64,000 nt of DNA from NCBI GenBank assembly GCA_016219965.1, contig JACRJM010000015.1, forward strand, positions 467,857 to 531,856. The letters run 5' to 3'. Below, in pieces: positions 52,021-62,473 of this stretch. The notes under the pieces are model-generated. The model worked only from the letters and a program-made list of their open reading frames with translations, was not told where the DNA came from and ran no database searches. The position numbers were made by a program, and so were the translations under genes. Source of the DNA: Candidatus Schekmanbacteria bacterium. GTDB taxonomy: Bacteria > Schekmanbacteria > GWA2-38-11 > J061. How positions within the stretch are numbered: position 1 is the first letter of the stretch; the number at the start of each line of letters is the position of its first letter.

Positions 52021-52963
52021 CATTTCTGCAGCTGCAGCTCTCATTAAAAAGAACAGTACATTCATATTCAGCACCCACAGGAACCCTGATGCCGATGCCC
52101 TTGGTTCGGAGCTTGCGCTTGGCATAGCGCTTAGAAGGATCGGGAAAGAAGTGACAATCTTCAACATGTCAGAGACACCGGAGAACCTGAGGTTCCTGCC
52201 TGATTCTGAAAGGATAAAAACCGGGAAAAGGATTAACAGCCGGTTTAATATAGCTGTGTTGCTTGACTGTGAGAGTTTTGAAAGATGCGGTTACATTATA
52301 AAAGAGAAGAATTATTCAAACGGCCTTCTTTTTGTAGACCATCATAAGTCGAACACCAATTTAAATGACAACAACATCATTGTCCACTCTGCCTCTTCTA
52401 CATCTGAACTTGTATACTATCTGATAAAAAAGCTCGGGGTTCCAATTGACCATGATATTGCTACATGCATTTACACGGGAATTTTTTATGATACCGGAGG
52501 GCTCAGGTATTCGAACGTGACTCCTGAAGTATTTAAGATTTGCGCTGAGCTAGTTGCCGCAGGAGTCGAGGCAAGGGAAATATCAAGACAGCTTTATGAA
52601 ACCAAGTCATACAATTCCCAGCGGCTTTTGGGACTTGCTCTTTCAAGACTCAACAGAAGTGATGACGGCAAGGTTTGCTGGACATATCTGAAAAAAGACG
52701 ATTTTATTAAAACTGCTACACAGCAGAATGATACCGAGGGATTTGTAAATCAGTTAAGCGAGATTGCAGGCGTATCGGTAGGAATTTTTTTCAGGGAAAT
52801 TGACAGGAACTGCACAAAAATCAGCTTCCGTTCAAAAGATGGAATTGATGTTGCAAAAGTTGCTTCATCTTTTGGCGGAGGAGGACATGTAAGCGCCTCC
52901 GGATGCATGATAAAAAAGCGCCTTGATAAGACAATAGACATGGTATTAAAGGAATTTGCATGA
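52001..52963 (+). CDS. nrnA: NrnA-like DHH-family oligoribonuclease/pAp phosphatase
   Basis: A 320-residue DHH/DHHA1 phosphoesterase. HRNPDADALGS (about residue 26) supplies the first metal ligands, FVDHHKSN (about 110) the DHH motif, and FGGGGHVSASG near the C-terminus the DHHA1 motif. Members degrade short RNAs (nanoRNA) and dephosphorylate 3'-phosphoadenosine 5'-phosphate. It overlaps rbfA by 20 bp and is 7 bp before uvrB. The pairing rbfA-nrnA is common. Confidence 0.9.
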   Translation: MKTVKDNISAAAALIKKNSTFIFSTHRNPDADALGSELALGIALRRIGKEVTIFNMSETPENLRFLPDSERIKTGKRINSRFNIAVLLDCESFERCGYIIKEKNYSNGLLFVDHHKSNTNLNDNNIIVHSASSTSELVYYLIKKLGVPIDHDIATCIYTGIFYDTGGLRYSNVTPEVFKICAELVAAGVEAREISRQLYETKSYNSQRLLGLALSRLNRSDDGKVCWTYLKKDDFIKTATQQNDTEGFVNQLSEIAGVSVGIFFREIDRNCTKISFRSKDGIDVAKVASSFGGGGHVSASGCMIKKRLDKTIDMVLKEFA

Positions 52964-52970
52964 CCTTTAG

Positions 52971-54953
52971 ATGAATACATTTGTCATAAAATCCCCTTTC
53001 TCTCCAACAGGAGATCAGCCTCAAGCTATAAAAAAACTTGCGGAAGGGATAAAGGGAGGAGATAAATACCAGGTTCTGCTCGGTGTCACCGGCTCGGGGA
53101 AAACATACACAATCGCCAAAGTTATCGAAGAAGTACAGAAACCTACTCTTGTAATCGCTCACAACAAAACCCTTGCAGCACAGCTTTACAGCGAGTTTAA
53201 ATCATTCTTTCCTGATAATTCAGTTGAGTATTTCGTAAGCTATTATGATTTTTACCAGCCCGAGGCTTACATACCGCAGACCGATACTTACATCGAAAAA
53301 GAAACCTCGATCAACGATGATATTGACAGAATGCGCCACAGGGCAACAAAGGCACTTCTTGAGAGGCGTGATGTAATTGTTGTTGCGAGCGTGTCGTGCA
53401 TTTACGGCCTGGGCTCTCCTGAAACGTACGATGCAATGCACCTTAACTTGTCTTCCGGTCAAAAGATAAAGCGCGATGATATCATACGCAAGCTTGTAGA
53501 TATCCAGTATTCCAGGAATGATATTGATCTCAAGCGAGGCACGTTCAGGGTCAGGGGAGATGTGATTGATATATATCCTGCCTATGAAGACAATGCAGTA
53601 AGAATTGAAATGTTCGGAGATGAGGTTGAGAGAATATCAATTATTGACCTGGTTCGCGGAAAGCGGATTTCTCAAACTGATTCTATTGCCATTCATCCCA
53701 ATAGCCATTATGTGACATTTCCTGACAAACTTGAACTGGCATTAAAGCTTATTTCCGACGAACTTGAAGAACGTCTGGAATGGCTGGAGGGAAACGGCAA
53801 ACTTCTTGAAGCCCAGAGACTGAAGCAGCGAACGCTTTACGATATGGAGATGATAAGAGAGATTGGCTTTTGTCAAGGGATAGAAAACTATTCAAGGCAT
53901 CTTGACGGCAGGAATAAAGGTGAGCCCCCAAGTACTCTGCTCGAATATTTCCCTGAGGATTATCTCCTTGTCATTGATGAAAGCCATGTGACAATTCCGC
54001 AGATCGGAGGGATGTATAAGGGGGATTTTTCAAGAAAAACAACACTTGTTGATTTCGGATTCAGGCTTCCATCTGCCCTTGATAACAGACCTTTGAAATT
54101 TGAAGAGTTCAAAGAAAGGATAAAACAGCTGATATTTGTTTCTGCTACGCCTGCTGCCTATGAAATGGATATTGCGGACGGGAATATTGCAGAGCAGATT
54201 GTAAGGCCGACCGGATTGATGGATCCGGAGATTTATATAAGACCGGTCAAAGGCCAGATAGACGATCTTCTTAACGAAATAAGAATGCACGTTGATAGAA
54301 AAGAGAGTGTTCTAGTCACCACACTTACAAAGAGAATGGCGGAGGATTTAACCGAGTATTACAAAGAGGTTGGCGTTAGGGTTGAATATCTTCACTCTGA
54401 TATAGAGACGCTGGAACGCATCAGGATAATAAGGGATTTGAGGCTCGGGAAATTCAATGTGCTTATAGGCATAAACCTGCTTAGAGAGGGTCTTGATATA
54501 CCTGAAGTATCGCTTGTTGCAATCCTTGATGCAGACAAGGAAGGATTCCTCCGCTCAGAGACTTCTTTAATCCAGACTTCAGGAAGGGCGGCGCGTAACG
54601 TAAATGGAAAAGTAATTATGTATGCTGATTCCATTACCGGCTCGATGACAAGGGCAATAGAAGAAATGAGCAGAAGGCGAAATATACAGAAGGCATATAA
54701 CGAACTGCATGGTATAACACCGAAGTCAATCAACAAGGATATTTCGGATGATATAAAAAAGATGTGTGATTTGGATTATTCCGAAGTAGAGCTGGAAGAT
54801 ATGAGCGAACACAAAGAACTTATGGAAACAGACATAGCCTATCTTGAAGAAATGATGAAGTCCGCAGCGGTAAGGCTTGATTTCGAAAAAGCCGCATTTT
54901 ATCGTGATATAATAAGGGAAAGAACTAAAAGCCTTAAAAATAAGTCAGGATAA
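52971..54953 (+). CDS. uvrB: Excinuclease ABC subunit UvrB
   Basis: A 660-residue UvrB. Walker A GVTGSGKT is near residue 39, the beta-hairpin region carries [12 protein letters not shown] (about 93-104), the DEAD-like DESHVT is near 337, the helicase motifs are present ([30 protein letters not shown]), and a C-terminal UVR motif ([18 protein letters not shown]) that binds UvrC. It loads damaged DNA for nucleotide excision repair. uvrC lies about 2 kb downstream, separate from it. Confidence 0.96.
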   Translation: MNTFVIKSPFSPTGDQPQAIKKLAEGIKGGDKYQVLLGVTGSGKTYTIAKVIEEVQKPTLVIAHNKTLAAQLYSEFKSFFPDNSVEYFVSYYDFYQPEAYIPQTDTYIEKETSINDDIDRMRHRATKALLERRDVIVVASVSCIYGLGSPETYDAMHLNLSSGQKIKRDDIIRKLVDIQYSRNDIDLKRGTFRVRGDVIDIYPAYEDNAVRIEMFGDEVERISIIDLVRGKRISQTDSIAIHPNSHYVTFPDKLELALKLISDELEERLEWLEGNGKLLEAQRLKQRTLYDMEMIREIGFCQGIENYSRHLDGRNKGEPPSTLLEYFPEDYLLVIDESHVTIPQIGGMYKGDFSRKTTLVDFGFRLPSALDNRPLKFEEFKERIKQLIFVSATPAAYEMDIADGNIAEQIVRPTGLMDPEIYIRPVKGQIDDLLNEIRMHVDRKESVLVTTLTKRMAEDLTEYYKEVGVRVEYLHSDIETLERIRIIRDLRLGKFNVLIGINLLREGLDIPEVSLVAILDADKEGFLRSETSLIQTSGRAARNVNGKVIMYADSITGSMTRAIEEMSRRRNIQKAYNELHGITPKSINKDISDDIKKMCDLDYSEVELEDMSEHKELMETDIAYLEEMMKSAAVRLDFEKAAFYRDIIRERTKSLKNKSG

Positions 54954-55045
54954 GCTTGACTGCAATTTCATTATACCATAAATTTTTAATAGATATTTAA
55001 TATGCCATTTAGCAAAGACTTTGCCGGCAGAAAGGTAATACAGAA

Positions 55046-56359
55046 TTGGAAGAATTTTTAAGTGTTATACCAATTGAATTAATCGGGGTTTTGATCTGCT
55101 TGCTTTTGTCAGCTTTTTTTTCAGCATCTGAAACCGCACTTACCTCGTTGAGCCGTCTTAAAACCAACCAGATAATTGATTCAGAAAGGACCGGAGCAAA
55201 TTATTTGAAAATGTGGAGGGATAAACCTAATCATGTTCTTGCAACAATACTTTTTGGTAATACCGTTGCTGAGTTGCTTGCGTCTTTTCTAACTGCTCTT
55301 TATGCCACTCAGAATTTCGGGAAAAGCGGAAATATTGGAGAAATGATTGCTTTCATATTGGTAACAACAACAATACTGATATTTGGCGAGTTAGCTCCAA
55401 AGGTTTTTGCAAGGCATAATGCTGAGAAATCAGCAATACCTGTAATAATAGGACTTCGGATATTTTATTATCTATTTTATCCGGTCACAGAGCTTTTAAT
55501 GTTCATTTCGAAGACATTTATTGTGGGTTTGGGAGGAACGCATAGTGCAACCGGTCCATTTGTCACTGAAGAGGACATTGAATACATTATAAATGTAAGC
55601 GATTCAGAAGGAACTATAGAACCATCCAAGAAGGAAATGCTCGAAAAGGTAATGGACCTCGAGGACAAAGTTGTAAGAGAGATAATGGTTCCAAGGATGG
55701 ATATGATTACTATTGAGCTTAATTCATCATATGATCAAGTTCGTGATATAGTTATTAATTCACGTCTTACAAGACTTCCTGTGTATGATATCAACGCTGA
55801 TAATATAGTGGGAATATTACACTCAAAGGATCTTATCAGGTCTGAAAAATCAGATGATATAAAGACTGACATCGCTGATATAATGAGGGAGCCCTATTTT
55901 GTCCCTGAGACCAAGCGCATAGATGAACTCCTGAAAGAGTTTCAAAAAACAAAAAACCACATGGCAATTGTCGTTGATGAATACGGGGGAACATCCGGTC
56001 TTGTAACTATTGAGGATATCCTTGAGGAGATTGTAGGAGAAATAAGGGATGAGCATGACGAAGATGAAGAATTGATTATTTCTAACCAGGAAGGAGTTCT
56101 TGTAATAAATGCTAAGATAGACCTTAACTCATTGGAAAAGATTCTTGAAACTGAGTTTCCTGAAGACAACTATGACACTCTTGGAGGATTTGTCGTAGAT
56201 CTTATGGGAAAAATTCCGAAAACAGGAGACAGAGTACGCTACAAGAATTTCAATATAACCGTACTGGAGGCAAGCAAGAGAAAGATCATTAAGCTTAAGA
56301 TTGAAAAAGATAAAATTCACAAAGAAACTGAGACACTACCAAAAAAGGAAGTAACTTGA
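55046..56359 (+). CDS. CNNM/CorC-type membrane protein (DUF21, CBS pair, CorC domain)
   Basis: A 437-residue protein with a TTG start at 55046. It has an N-terminal DUF21 membrane domain with four helices (to about 190, including SAFFSASETALTSLSRLK), a CBS pair (MVPRMDMITIELNSSYDQV and MAIVVDEYGGTSGLVTIEDILEEIVGEI) and a C-terminal CorC/HlyC domain (LGGFVVDLMGKIPKTGDRV). Relatives are divalent-cation (Mg/Co) exporters or regulators. Substrate is not defined here. It lies 92 bp after uvrB. Confidence 0.88.
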   Translation: MEEFLSVIPIELIGVLICLLLSAFFSASETALTSLSRLKTNQIIDSERTGANYLKMWRDKPNHVLATILFGNTVAELLASFLTALYATQNFGKSGNIGEMIAFILVTTTILIFGELAPKVFARHNAEKSAIPVIIGLRIFYYLFYPVTELLMFISKTFIVGLGGTHSATGPFVTEEDIEYIINVSDSEGTIEPSKKEMLEKVMDLEDKVVREIMVPRMDMITIELNSSYDQVRDIVINSRLTRLPVYDINADNIVGILHSKDLIRSEKSDDIKTDIADIMREPYFVPETKRIDELLKEFQKTKNHMAIVVDEYGGTSGLVTIEDILEEIVGEIRDEHDEDEELIISNQEGVLVINAKIDLNSLEKILETEFPEDNYDTLGGFVVDLMGKIPKTGDRVRYKNFNITVLEASKRKIIKLKIEKDKIHKETETLPKKEVT

Positions 56360-56435
56360 TTTAAATTAAAAGATTACTATAATGTACCGAAAGGCCTGGA
56401 TGCAATAAAATGCCTTTAAAAGGTGAGGAGAAGTT

Positions 56436-56915
56436 ATGAAGGAAATGAAAGTAAACAATTTAATGCTTGATCCTGTATCCAAGACACCAATTGTGATACT
56501 GAAAGACTTGGATAAGAAATCAATGCTTCCAATATGGGTTGGTTATTTCGAGGCAACCGCTATAGCTCTTGAGCTTGAAAAAACTGTTCCGCCAAGACCG
56601 ATGACACATGACCTGATTAGAAATATCATCGAAAACATGGGGGCAGTAGTAAAAAGTATAACTATAAACGATCTTCGCAATAATACATTCTATGCAATCA
56701 TAGGAATTGAAAAGAACGGAGAGCTTACAGAAGTCGATTCACGTCCAAGTGATGCAATTGCCCTGGCTTTACGTACGGGAGCTCCAATATTTGTCGAAGA
56801 TGTTGTTCTGGAAAAGGCAAAATCAATAGAAATCCAGGAAGAGGGTAAAGATGATAAATGGAAAGAGCTTCTTGAAAGCCTGAAGCCAGAAGACTTTGGC
56901 AAATATAAGATGTAG
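56436..56915 (+). CDS. Bifunctional nuclease family protein (DUF151)
   Basis: A 159-residue protein with the DUF151 body: MLDPVSKTPIVILKD, LPIWVGYFEATAIALELE, PRPMTHDLI (about 52-60) and RPSDAIALALRTGAPIFVEDVVLEKA (about 102-127). The family includes plant bifunctional nucleases; most bacterial members are uncharacterised. It stands 76 bp after the CorC gene, with an AAGGTGAGGAG site ahead of it. Confidence 0.88.
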   Translation: MKEMKVNNLMLDPVSKTPIVILKDLDKKSMLPIWVGYFEATAIALELEKTVPPRPMTHDLIRNIIENMGAVVKSITINDLRNNTFYAIIGIEKNGELTEVDSRPSDAIALALRTGAPIFVEDVVLEKAKSIEIQEEGKDDKWKELLESLKPEDFGKYKM

Positions 56916-57001
56916 ATTGGACACAAGTACCGCTTCACTTTCCTTCCTTATTTTTAAACTATATAATCATTTGCAAATATATTTTTTTAAAGGCTAATTC
57001 T

Positions 57002-58849
57002 GTGGAAAAACCTCATTTGGATGACATCCCTGAAGGTCCGGGAGTATATATTTTCAGGGATGCATCTGGAAATTATCTCTACGTCGGGAAAGCAAAATCC
57101 CTGAGAAGCAGGGTGGTAAGCTATTTCAGGGAAGGAAGCTCTGCTAATCCCCGCATTCCCATGATGATGTCTCGGGCAAATAGTGTTGATTATATTTTAA
57201 CTGCAAATGAAATTGAGGCGCTTCTCCTTGAGAACAACCTGATAAAGCAGTTCAAACCAAAATACAATATAAGTTTACGCGATGACAAACAATATCCTTT
57301 TATCAAATTAACGGTCAACGAAGAGATACCCAGGATTCTTATGGCAAGAAGAATCTCAGAAGACAATGCTCTATATTACGGGCCATATACCTCGTCAGCA
57401 TCTGTAAGAGAAATAATCAGAGTAGTAATGAAGGCATTCCGGTTGTGTACGTGCAGAAGCAGTGTGGCTGTAAGATCCAAAAAACCCTGCCTGAATTACC
57501 AGATGAAACTCTGCAGCGCTCCCTGTGCAGAATTAATACGCAGGGAAGACTATTTGTCGTCTGTAAGTGATGCAGTGATGTTTCTTGAAGGTAAAAATGA
57601 GGAACTTTTAAAAATCCTCAGAAAAAAAATGGAGGAGGCAGCAGAGAGATATGAATATGAAAGAGCTGCTTCATTTCGCGATTCTATAAATGCAATTAAT
57701 GTAATAGCTCAAAGGCAGAAAATAAACATGATATCTGGAAAGGATCAGGATATCGTTGCGTTTAGGGCGACTGATTCCGGAGCAGTTTTCTGTGTATTAA
57801 TAGGAAGAAGCGGGAAGCTCATATGCCAGAAGGAATTCTTTGTTGATAACCTTTTTTATAACGACCCATCAGAGGTATTAGAATCATTTATTAAACAATA
57901 CTACCAGGGAAACAATTTTATTCCCTTCGAGATAATAACTGAGACTGAAGTCAACGACCGCCGGAATATTGAAAAATGGCTTTCGCAAATAAAGGGAAGG
58001 AGAGTCAATATAATCTCACCAACAAAGGGAAGAAAATACTCCCTTGTTAGGATGGCGTCAGAAAATGCAGAACTGCTTTTAAAATCATATCTTAAAAAAG
58101 AAGAAAAACTCACTGATACTCTCAAGGCTTTAAAGAACAGGCTTTCACTTGCTTCTGAACCAAAACGCATAGAAGCAGTTGACATATCAAATACTATGGG
58201 GACAAACAATGTTGGAGCTATTATTGTATGGGAGAAGGGTCTTTTTAAAAAGAATCAATACAGAAAGTTTCTTATAAAGAAAAAACAGGGTATAGATGAT
58301 TTTGCTATGATTAAAGAAGTGGTTGCAAGACGTATAAACAGGTTGTTGAAAGAAAAGAAAACTCTTCCTGATCTTTTTCTCATTGATGGTGGGATAGGGC
58401 AGGTTAACAAGGCTATGGATGCATTAAAGGAAGCCGGAGCTGAAAGGATGGTTGATGTAGTGGGCCTGGCAAAAGGAAGAAAATATGAGAGAAACTGGGA
58501 TCTTCTGGTCAATGATGATTATTCACGTGAAGAAATAATTTTACCGGGGAGACCAAATCCAGTAAGGATGAAAAAAGATTCTTCGGCACTTATTCTTCTT
58601 CAGTCAGTTCGTGACGAAGTTCACAGATTTGCAATCAGTTACCACAAGAAGCTCAGAAATAATTCATTTAAGTCTTCAGTTCTTGATTCTATTAAAGGCA
58701 TCGGAGAGAGAAAAAAAAGCCAGATGCTCAAAATCTTTGGAAGTGTCAGTGGAATATCTAAATATACGCCTGAAGAAATATCAGAAAAAACAGGAATTAA
58801 TTTATCGCTTGCCAAGATGGTAATCGAAAAAATAAAAGCAGATAAGTGA
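57002..58849 (+). CDS. uvrC: Excinuclease ABC subunit UvrC
   Basis: A 615-residue UvrC with a GTG start. The GIY-YIG nuclease domain (GPGVYIFRDASGNYLYVGKA, about residues 12-31) makes the 3' cut, a Cys cluster (CTCRS, CLNYQMKLCSAPC) may hold Fe-S, the UVR motif (RKKMEEAAERYEYERAASF, about 205-223) binds UvrB, the RNase-H-like domain (VDISNTMGTNNVGAIIVWE, about 395) makes the 5' cut, and a HhH motif (IKGIGERKKSQML) ends the protein. Ends at a terminator. Confidence 0.96.
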   Translation: MEKPHLDDIPEGPGVYIFRDASGNYLYVGKAKSLRSRVVSYFREGSSANPRIPMMMSRANSVDYILTANEIEALLLENNLIKQFKPKYNISLRDDKQYPFIKLTVNEEIPRILMARRISEDNALYYGPYTSSASVREIIRVVMKAFRLCTCRSSVAVRSKKPCLNYQMKLCSAPCAELIRREDYLSSVSDAVMFLEGKNEELLKILRKKMEEAAERYEYERAASFRDSINAINVIAQRQKINMISGKDQDIVAFRATDSGAVFCVLIGRSGKLICQKEFFVDNLFYNDPSEVLESFIKQYYQGNNFIPFEIITETEVNDRRNIEKWLSQIKGRRVNIISPTKGRKYSLVRMASENAELLLKSYLKKEEKLTDTLKALKNRLSLASEPKRIEAVDISNTMGTNNVGAIIVWEKGLFKKNQYRKFLIKKKQGIDDFAMIKEVVARRINRLLKEKKTLPDLFLIDGGIGQVNKAMDALKEAGAERMVDVVGLAKGRKYERNWDLLVNDDYSREEIILPGRPNPVRMKKDSSALILLQSVRDEVHRFAISYHKKLRNNSFKSSVLDSIKGIGERKKSQMLKIFGSVSGISKYTPEEISEKTGINLSLAKMVIEKIKADK

Positions 58850-58860
58850 TAAAAATAATG

Positions 58861-58888
58861 AGGTTTTCACTCGTTAAACCTTTTTTTT
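58861..58888 (+). terminator. Rho-independent terminator of uvrC
   Basis: AGGTTT (58861-58866) pairs with AAACCT (58876-58881) and is followed by eight T residues, just after the uvrC stop. Confidence 0.75.
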
Positions 58889-58964
58889 AAAGCTCTTGAG
58901 GCATGTGTTTGATTTTTTTATCAATCTTTATTCTTTTAATGTTCCCATTTACTCTTGAAATTTC

Positions 58965-58995
58965 TTGACACCGCAATTCCCTTGTGTCATTTAAT
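58965..58995 (+). promoter_or_regulatory. Candidate promoter for the EF-G2-like gene
   Basis: TTGACA (58965-58970) is a perfect -35; TTTAAT (58990-58995) is a five-of-six -10 at 19-bp spacing. It lies in the 210-bp gap after the uvrC terminator. Confidence 0.4.
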
Positions 58996-59059
58996 TTTTC
59001 GATACTTGAAGAAGAATTTATAACTGGCATGATAACCCAAAATTCTTATGGAGGTATGA

Positions 59060-61150
59060 ATGGCTCAATATAGCTTATCAAACCTGAGGAATATCTGCGT
59101 TATTGGACATGGCGGTGACGGTAAGACGACTTTAAGTGATGCGATGTTGTTTTGCGCAGGTGCTTCTGACAGGCTTGGAAAAATAATCAACGGTACTTCT
59201 AAGTTTGACTATGACCCCGACGAAATCAAAAAGAAAGGGTCTATAAGCGCTACATTGGGATTCTGCGAATGGAAAAAAAACAAGGTAAATATAATAGATA
59301 CTCCGGGAGATGCCAATTTCATTGGTGATATCAAATCCTCCCTCAGGGTTGCTGATGGAGCAGTCCTTCTCGTTGATGCGCATTCAGGTGTTAAGGTCCA
59401 AACCGAAAGGACATGGAATTTCTGCGATGAATTGGAACTGCCGCGCATTGTATTTGTGAATATGATGGATAAGGAACGCGCGAATTATGAAAAAACTGTT
59501 GAAGCATTAAAGGAGGTATTCAAAGTATCCTTTGTACCTCTTCAGTATCCTATCGGTTCAGAGCAGAACTTTAAGGGTGTTGTTGACCTGCTTGATAACA
59601 AAGCTCATATTTATAAAAACGATGAAAGCGGCAAATATGATGTCGTCGATGTGCCTCAAGACATTGCAGCAGATACAGCATCTTTAAAAGATAGAATGGT
59701 TGAATCTCTTGTAGAGATAGATGAAGCTACCATGGAAAAGTATCTTGAAGGAACAGAGATATCAACTGACGAACTTAGAGACCTATTGAAAAGGGGAGTA
59801 ACAGAAGGGAAGGTTGTTCCTATTTTGTGCGGCTCTGCGGAAAAAAATATCGGTGTCCATGATTTACTTGACGCTGTTGTAAATTATACTCCGTCTCCTG
59901 ATTCAAAAACTACAGTAAAGGGAAAGACTAAGGATGGAACCGAAAAAGAGATAAAGATCGGAGATGATAGTCCATTCAATGCTCTCGTTTTCAAAACAAT
60001 AGCAGATCCTTTTGCGGGAAAACTCTCATGTTTCCGTGTTTATTCAGGGAAGTTAGAGTCAGATTCGCAGTTTTATAATGCATCAAAGAAAATAATAGAA
60101 AAGGTTGGTCAGATATTTTTCCTTCATGGGAAAGAACATGTGCCTGCAAAGATAGTAAAGACAGGCGACATTGCGGCTTTTGCGAAGCTTAAGGAAACTA
60201 CAACCGGAAATACTATTTGTGCCAGTGAGGATAATTCTGTTACATTCGATTTCATCTCATTCCCATCTCCGATGATAGCCTATGCGGTTTTGCCAAAGAC
60301 CAAGGGAGACGAAGAGAAGGTCTCTACATGTCTTGCAAGGCTTTGCGAAGAGGATCCAACTTTGCGTGTTAATCGAAATACTGAAACCAGAGAGACGCTT
60401 CTCGCAGGTATGGGAGATTCACATGTTGAGCTTGCAGTTGAAAGGCTTAAGAGAAAATTCAATGTCGAAGTTGAATTGCATAAGCCGACAATCCCATACA
60501 GGGAAACTATAAAAGCAAAAATAAAAACTCAGGGAAAATACAAAAGACAATCCGGCGGAAGAGGGCAGTATGGTGATGCATGGATTGAGATTGAACCTCT
60601 TCCGAGGAGCAAAGGTTTCGAGTTTGTAGATAAAATAGTCGGGGGTGCAATACCGAGGAATTACATTCCCTCGGTAGAGAAAGGGATAGTTGAGGCTATG
60701 GTTCACGGAGAGCTTGCAGGATTTCCTGTTGTAGATCTCCGTGTAACCCTTTATGACGGATCCTACCATGAAGTCGATTCTTCGGATATGGCTTTCAAGA
60801 TCGCGGCGTCAATGGGATTCAAAAAAGCATTTATGGATGCAAGACCTATTCTTCTTGAACCAGTAATGGACGTTGAAATTACAGTTCCTGAAGACTGCAT
60901 GGGTGATATTATTGGTGATGTCAATGCTCGGAGAGGGAGGATGAAAGGTGTTGATGCCAAGGGAAAGATACAGGTAATAAAGGCACAGGTACCTATGGCT
61001 GAGATGCTTGAATATGTGCCAAGTCTTAAATCAATCTCAGGTGGAAGGGGATTTTTCACAATGGGATTTTCTCATTACGAGGAAGTCCCGGCCCATCTAA
61101 GCGAGAAGATAATTGCAGAGCACAAAAAAGAAAAAGAAGAAAAAGAGTGA
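59060..61150 (+). CDS. EF-G-like translational GTPase (EF-G2 type)
   Basis: A 696-residue EF-G family protein with GGAGGT ahead of the start. The G1 motif [10 protein letters not shown] (about residues 16-25) and the second loop [15 protein letters not shown] differ from housekeeping EF-G (GHIDHGKTT; DxxxxERGITI), and the G3 motif is DTPGDAN with Asp in place of the catalytic His. NMMDKE replaces NKMD at G4. Domains II-V follow ([31 protein letters not shown]). This fits the EF-G2 (elongation factor G-like) subgroup, whose role in translocation or recycling is unclear. Housekeeping fusA is presumably elsewhere. Confidence 0.88.
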   Translation: MAQYSLSNLRNICVIGHGGDGKTTLSDAMLFCAGASDRLGKIINGTSKFDYDPDEIKKKGSISATLGFCEWKKNKVNIIDTPGDANFIGDIKSSLRVADGAVLLVDAHSGVKVQTERTWNFCDELELPRIVFVNMMDKERANYEKTVEALKEVFKVSFVPLQYPIGSEQNFKGVVDLLDNKAHIYKNDESGKYDVVDVPQDIAADTASLKDRMVESLVEIDEATMEKYLEGTEISTDELRDLLKRGVTEGKVVPILCGSAEKNIGVHDLLDAVVNYTPSPDSKTTVKGKTKDGTEKEIKIGDDSPFNALVFKTIADPFAGKLSCFRVYSGKLESDSQFYNASKKIIEKVGQIFFLHGKEHVPAKIVKTGDIAAFAKLKETTTGNTICASEDNSVTFDFISFPSPMIAYAVLPKTKGDEEKVSTCLARLCEEDPTLRVNRNTETRETLLAGMGDSHVELAVERLKRKFNVEVELHKPTIPYRETIKAKIKTQGKYKRQSGGRGQYGDAWIEIEPLPRSKGFEFVDKIVGGAIPRNYIPSVEKGIVEAMVHGELAGFPVVDLRVTLYDGSYHEVDSSDMAFKIAASMGFKKAFMDARPILLEPVMDVEITVPEDCMGDIIGDVNARRGRMKGVDAKGKIQVIKAQVPMAEMLEYVPSLKSISGGRGFFTMGFSHYEEVPAHLSEKIIAEHKKEKEEKE

Positions 61151-61586
61151 TTCCTCCTCAGAGTCAAGTGCAGCGCAACTGACGCTTCCGGATCTTATAG
61201 AGCCGGAGCAAGCTGATACTTACGAGAATTCTGAGATACCAAACAAGCTGTTCTTCAAGATTGGTGAAGCGAGTAAACTGGCCGGAATCGATGCACATGT
61301 ACTACGTTTCTGGGAATCTGAATTTAAACAGTTAAAACCTGTGAAGAACAGAAATGGCCAGAGAGTATATACAAAAAAAGATGTAGCAATGGTGCTTAAA
61401 GTAAAAAAACTCCTATATGATGAGAAATTCACTATTGCCGGAGCAAAGAAAAAACTTTCAGAGGAGTTTGGCAGACAGAAGAAAAAAGGAAACGGCAAAA
61501 TAAGTCTTAAGTCTGATAGTCATACAGCCTTACTTCGGATTCGGAGTAATTTGAAAAGTCTTCTTACAAGACTTAACAAGCATTAA
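61113..61586 (+). CDS. MerR-family transcriptional regulator
   Basis: A 157-residue MerR-type protein starting at TTG 61113, directly after an in-frame stop, and overlapping the EF-G2-like gene by 38 bp. After a Lys/Ser-rich lead (to about 40) the winged-helix motif [25 protein letters not shown] (about 48-72) is followed by [19 protein letters not shown] (about 79-97), typical of MerR/HTH_MerR-SF regulators found beside rRNA/tRNA or infB-like genes. The tail is Lys-rich with no metal-binding Cys. Its target is not known; the start rests on the lack of any alternative. Confidence 0.75.
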   Translation: MQSTKKKKKKKSDSSSESSAAQLTLPDLIEPEQADTYENSEIPNKLFFKIGEASKLAGIDAHVLRFWESEFKQLKPVKNRNGQRVYTKKDVAMVLKVKKLLYDEKFTIAGAKKKLSEEFGRQKKKGNGKISLKSDSHTALLRIRSNLKSLLTRLNKH

Positions 61587-61661
<75 letters not shown>

Positions 61662-61723
61662 TTTTTTTATTTTAAACAGATGATTACCTTCTACCTTTTA
61701 ATAAAGGATCTGAATTATTAGGA

Positions 61724-62473
61724 ATGAATGTTCTTGTTACTAATGATGATGGAATTGATGCAACCGGGTTGCACACACTTGCTTCAACCATCGCTAAATA
61801 TTACGATGTGACAGTAGTGGCTCCTGACAGGGAGCAGAGTGCCACTTCGCATTCTCTTACCATGCACAGGCCTCTGAGAATAAAAAAAATCAAAAAAAAT
61901 TATCATAGCATTGATGGTACGCCTACTGACTGTGTAAACCTCGCTGTAAACAGCATAATGGATGATATGCCAGAGTTGATCATATCCGGGATAAACCATG
62001 GTTCAAATCTCGGTGAAGATATAATGTATTCAGGGACTGTTTCCGCTGCAATGGAGGGAGCACTTCTTTCAATACCTTCCATCGCAATTTCATTAACAGA
62101 AAGAAAAGGTACATATTTTCAGGTTGCAGCGGATTTTGCACTTTTACTTATGGAAGAAGTAATAAAAAGAAAATTGCCATCTAATACTTTACTTAATGTC
62201 AATGTGCCGAATCTGCCTAAAGAGTTAATAACAGGTGTTGCAATAACAAAGCAGGGGAAAAGGACTTATACAGATATAGTACATGAGAAGGTTGATCCAA
62301 GAGGCGAAAATTATTACTGGATAGGAGGTGGAAGCCATACATGGCATGAAAAGCCTGGATCAGATTTTGAAGCTGTTTCGCAGAACATGATTTCAATTAC
62401 GCCGCTCCATCTTGATCTTACTAATTATAATGCAATTGATAATATAAGAGGGTGGGAACTAAAATTTACTTAG
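61724..62473 (+). CDS. surE: 5'/3'-nucleotidase SurE
   Basis: A 249-residue SurE: VTNDDGIDATGLHTLA at the start (metal-binding Asp pair), VVAPDREQSATSHSLTMHRPL (about 34-54), GTPTDCVNLAV (about 67-77) and SGINHGSNLGEDIMYSGTVSAA (about 88-109). It is a metal-dependent phosphatase of nucleoside monophosphates, linked with stationary-phase survival. It ends 3-4 bp inside the convergent pseudopilin gene. Confidence 0.95.
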   Translation: MNVLVTNDDGIDATGLHTLASTIAKYYDVTVVAPDREQSATSHSLTMHRPLRIKKIKKNYHSIDGTPTDCVNLAVNSIMDDMPELIISGINHGSNLGEDIMYSGTVSAAMEGALLSIPSIAISLTERKGTYFQVAADFALLLMEEVIKRKLPSNTLLNVNVPNLPKELITGVAITKQGKRTYTDIVHEKVDPRGENYYWIGGGSHTWHEKPGSDFEAVSQNMISITPLHLDLTNYNAIDNIRGWELKFT

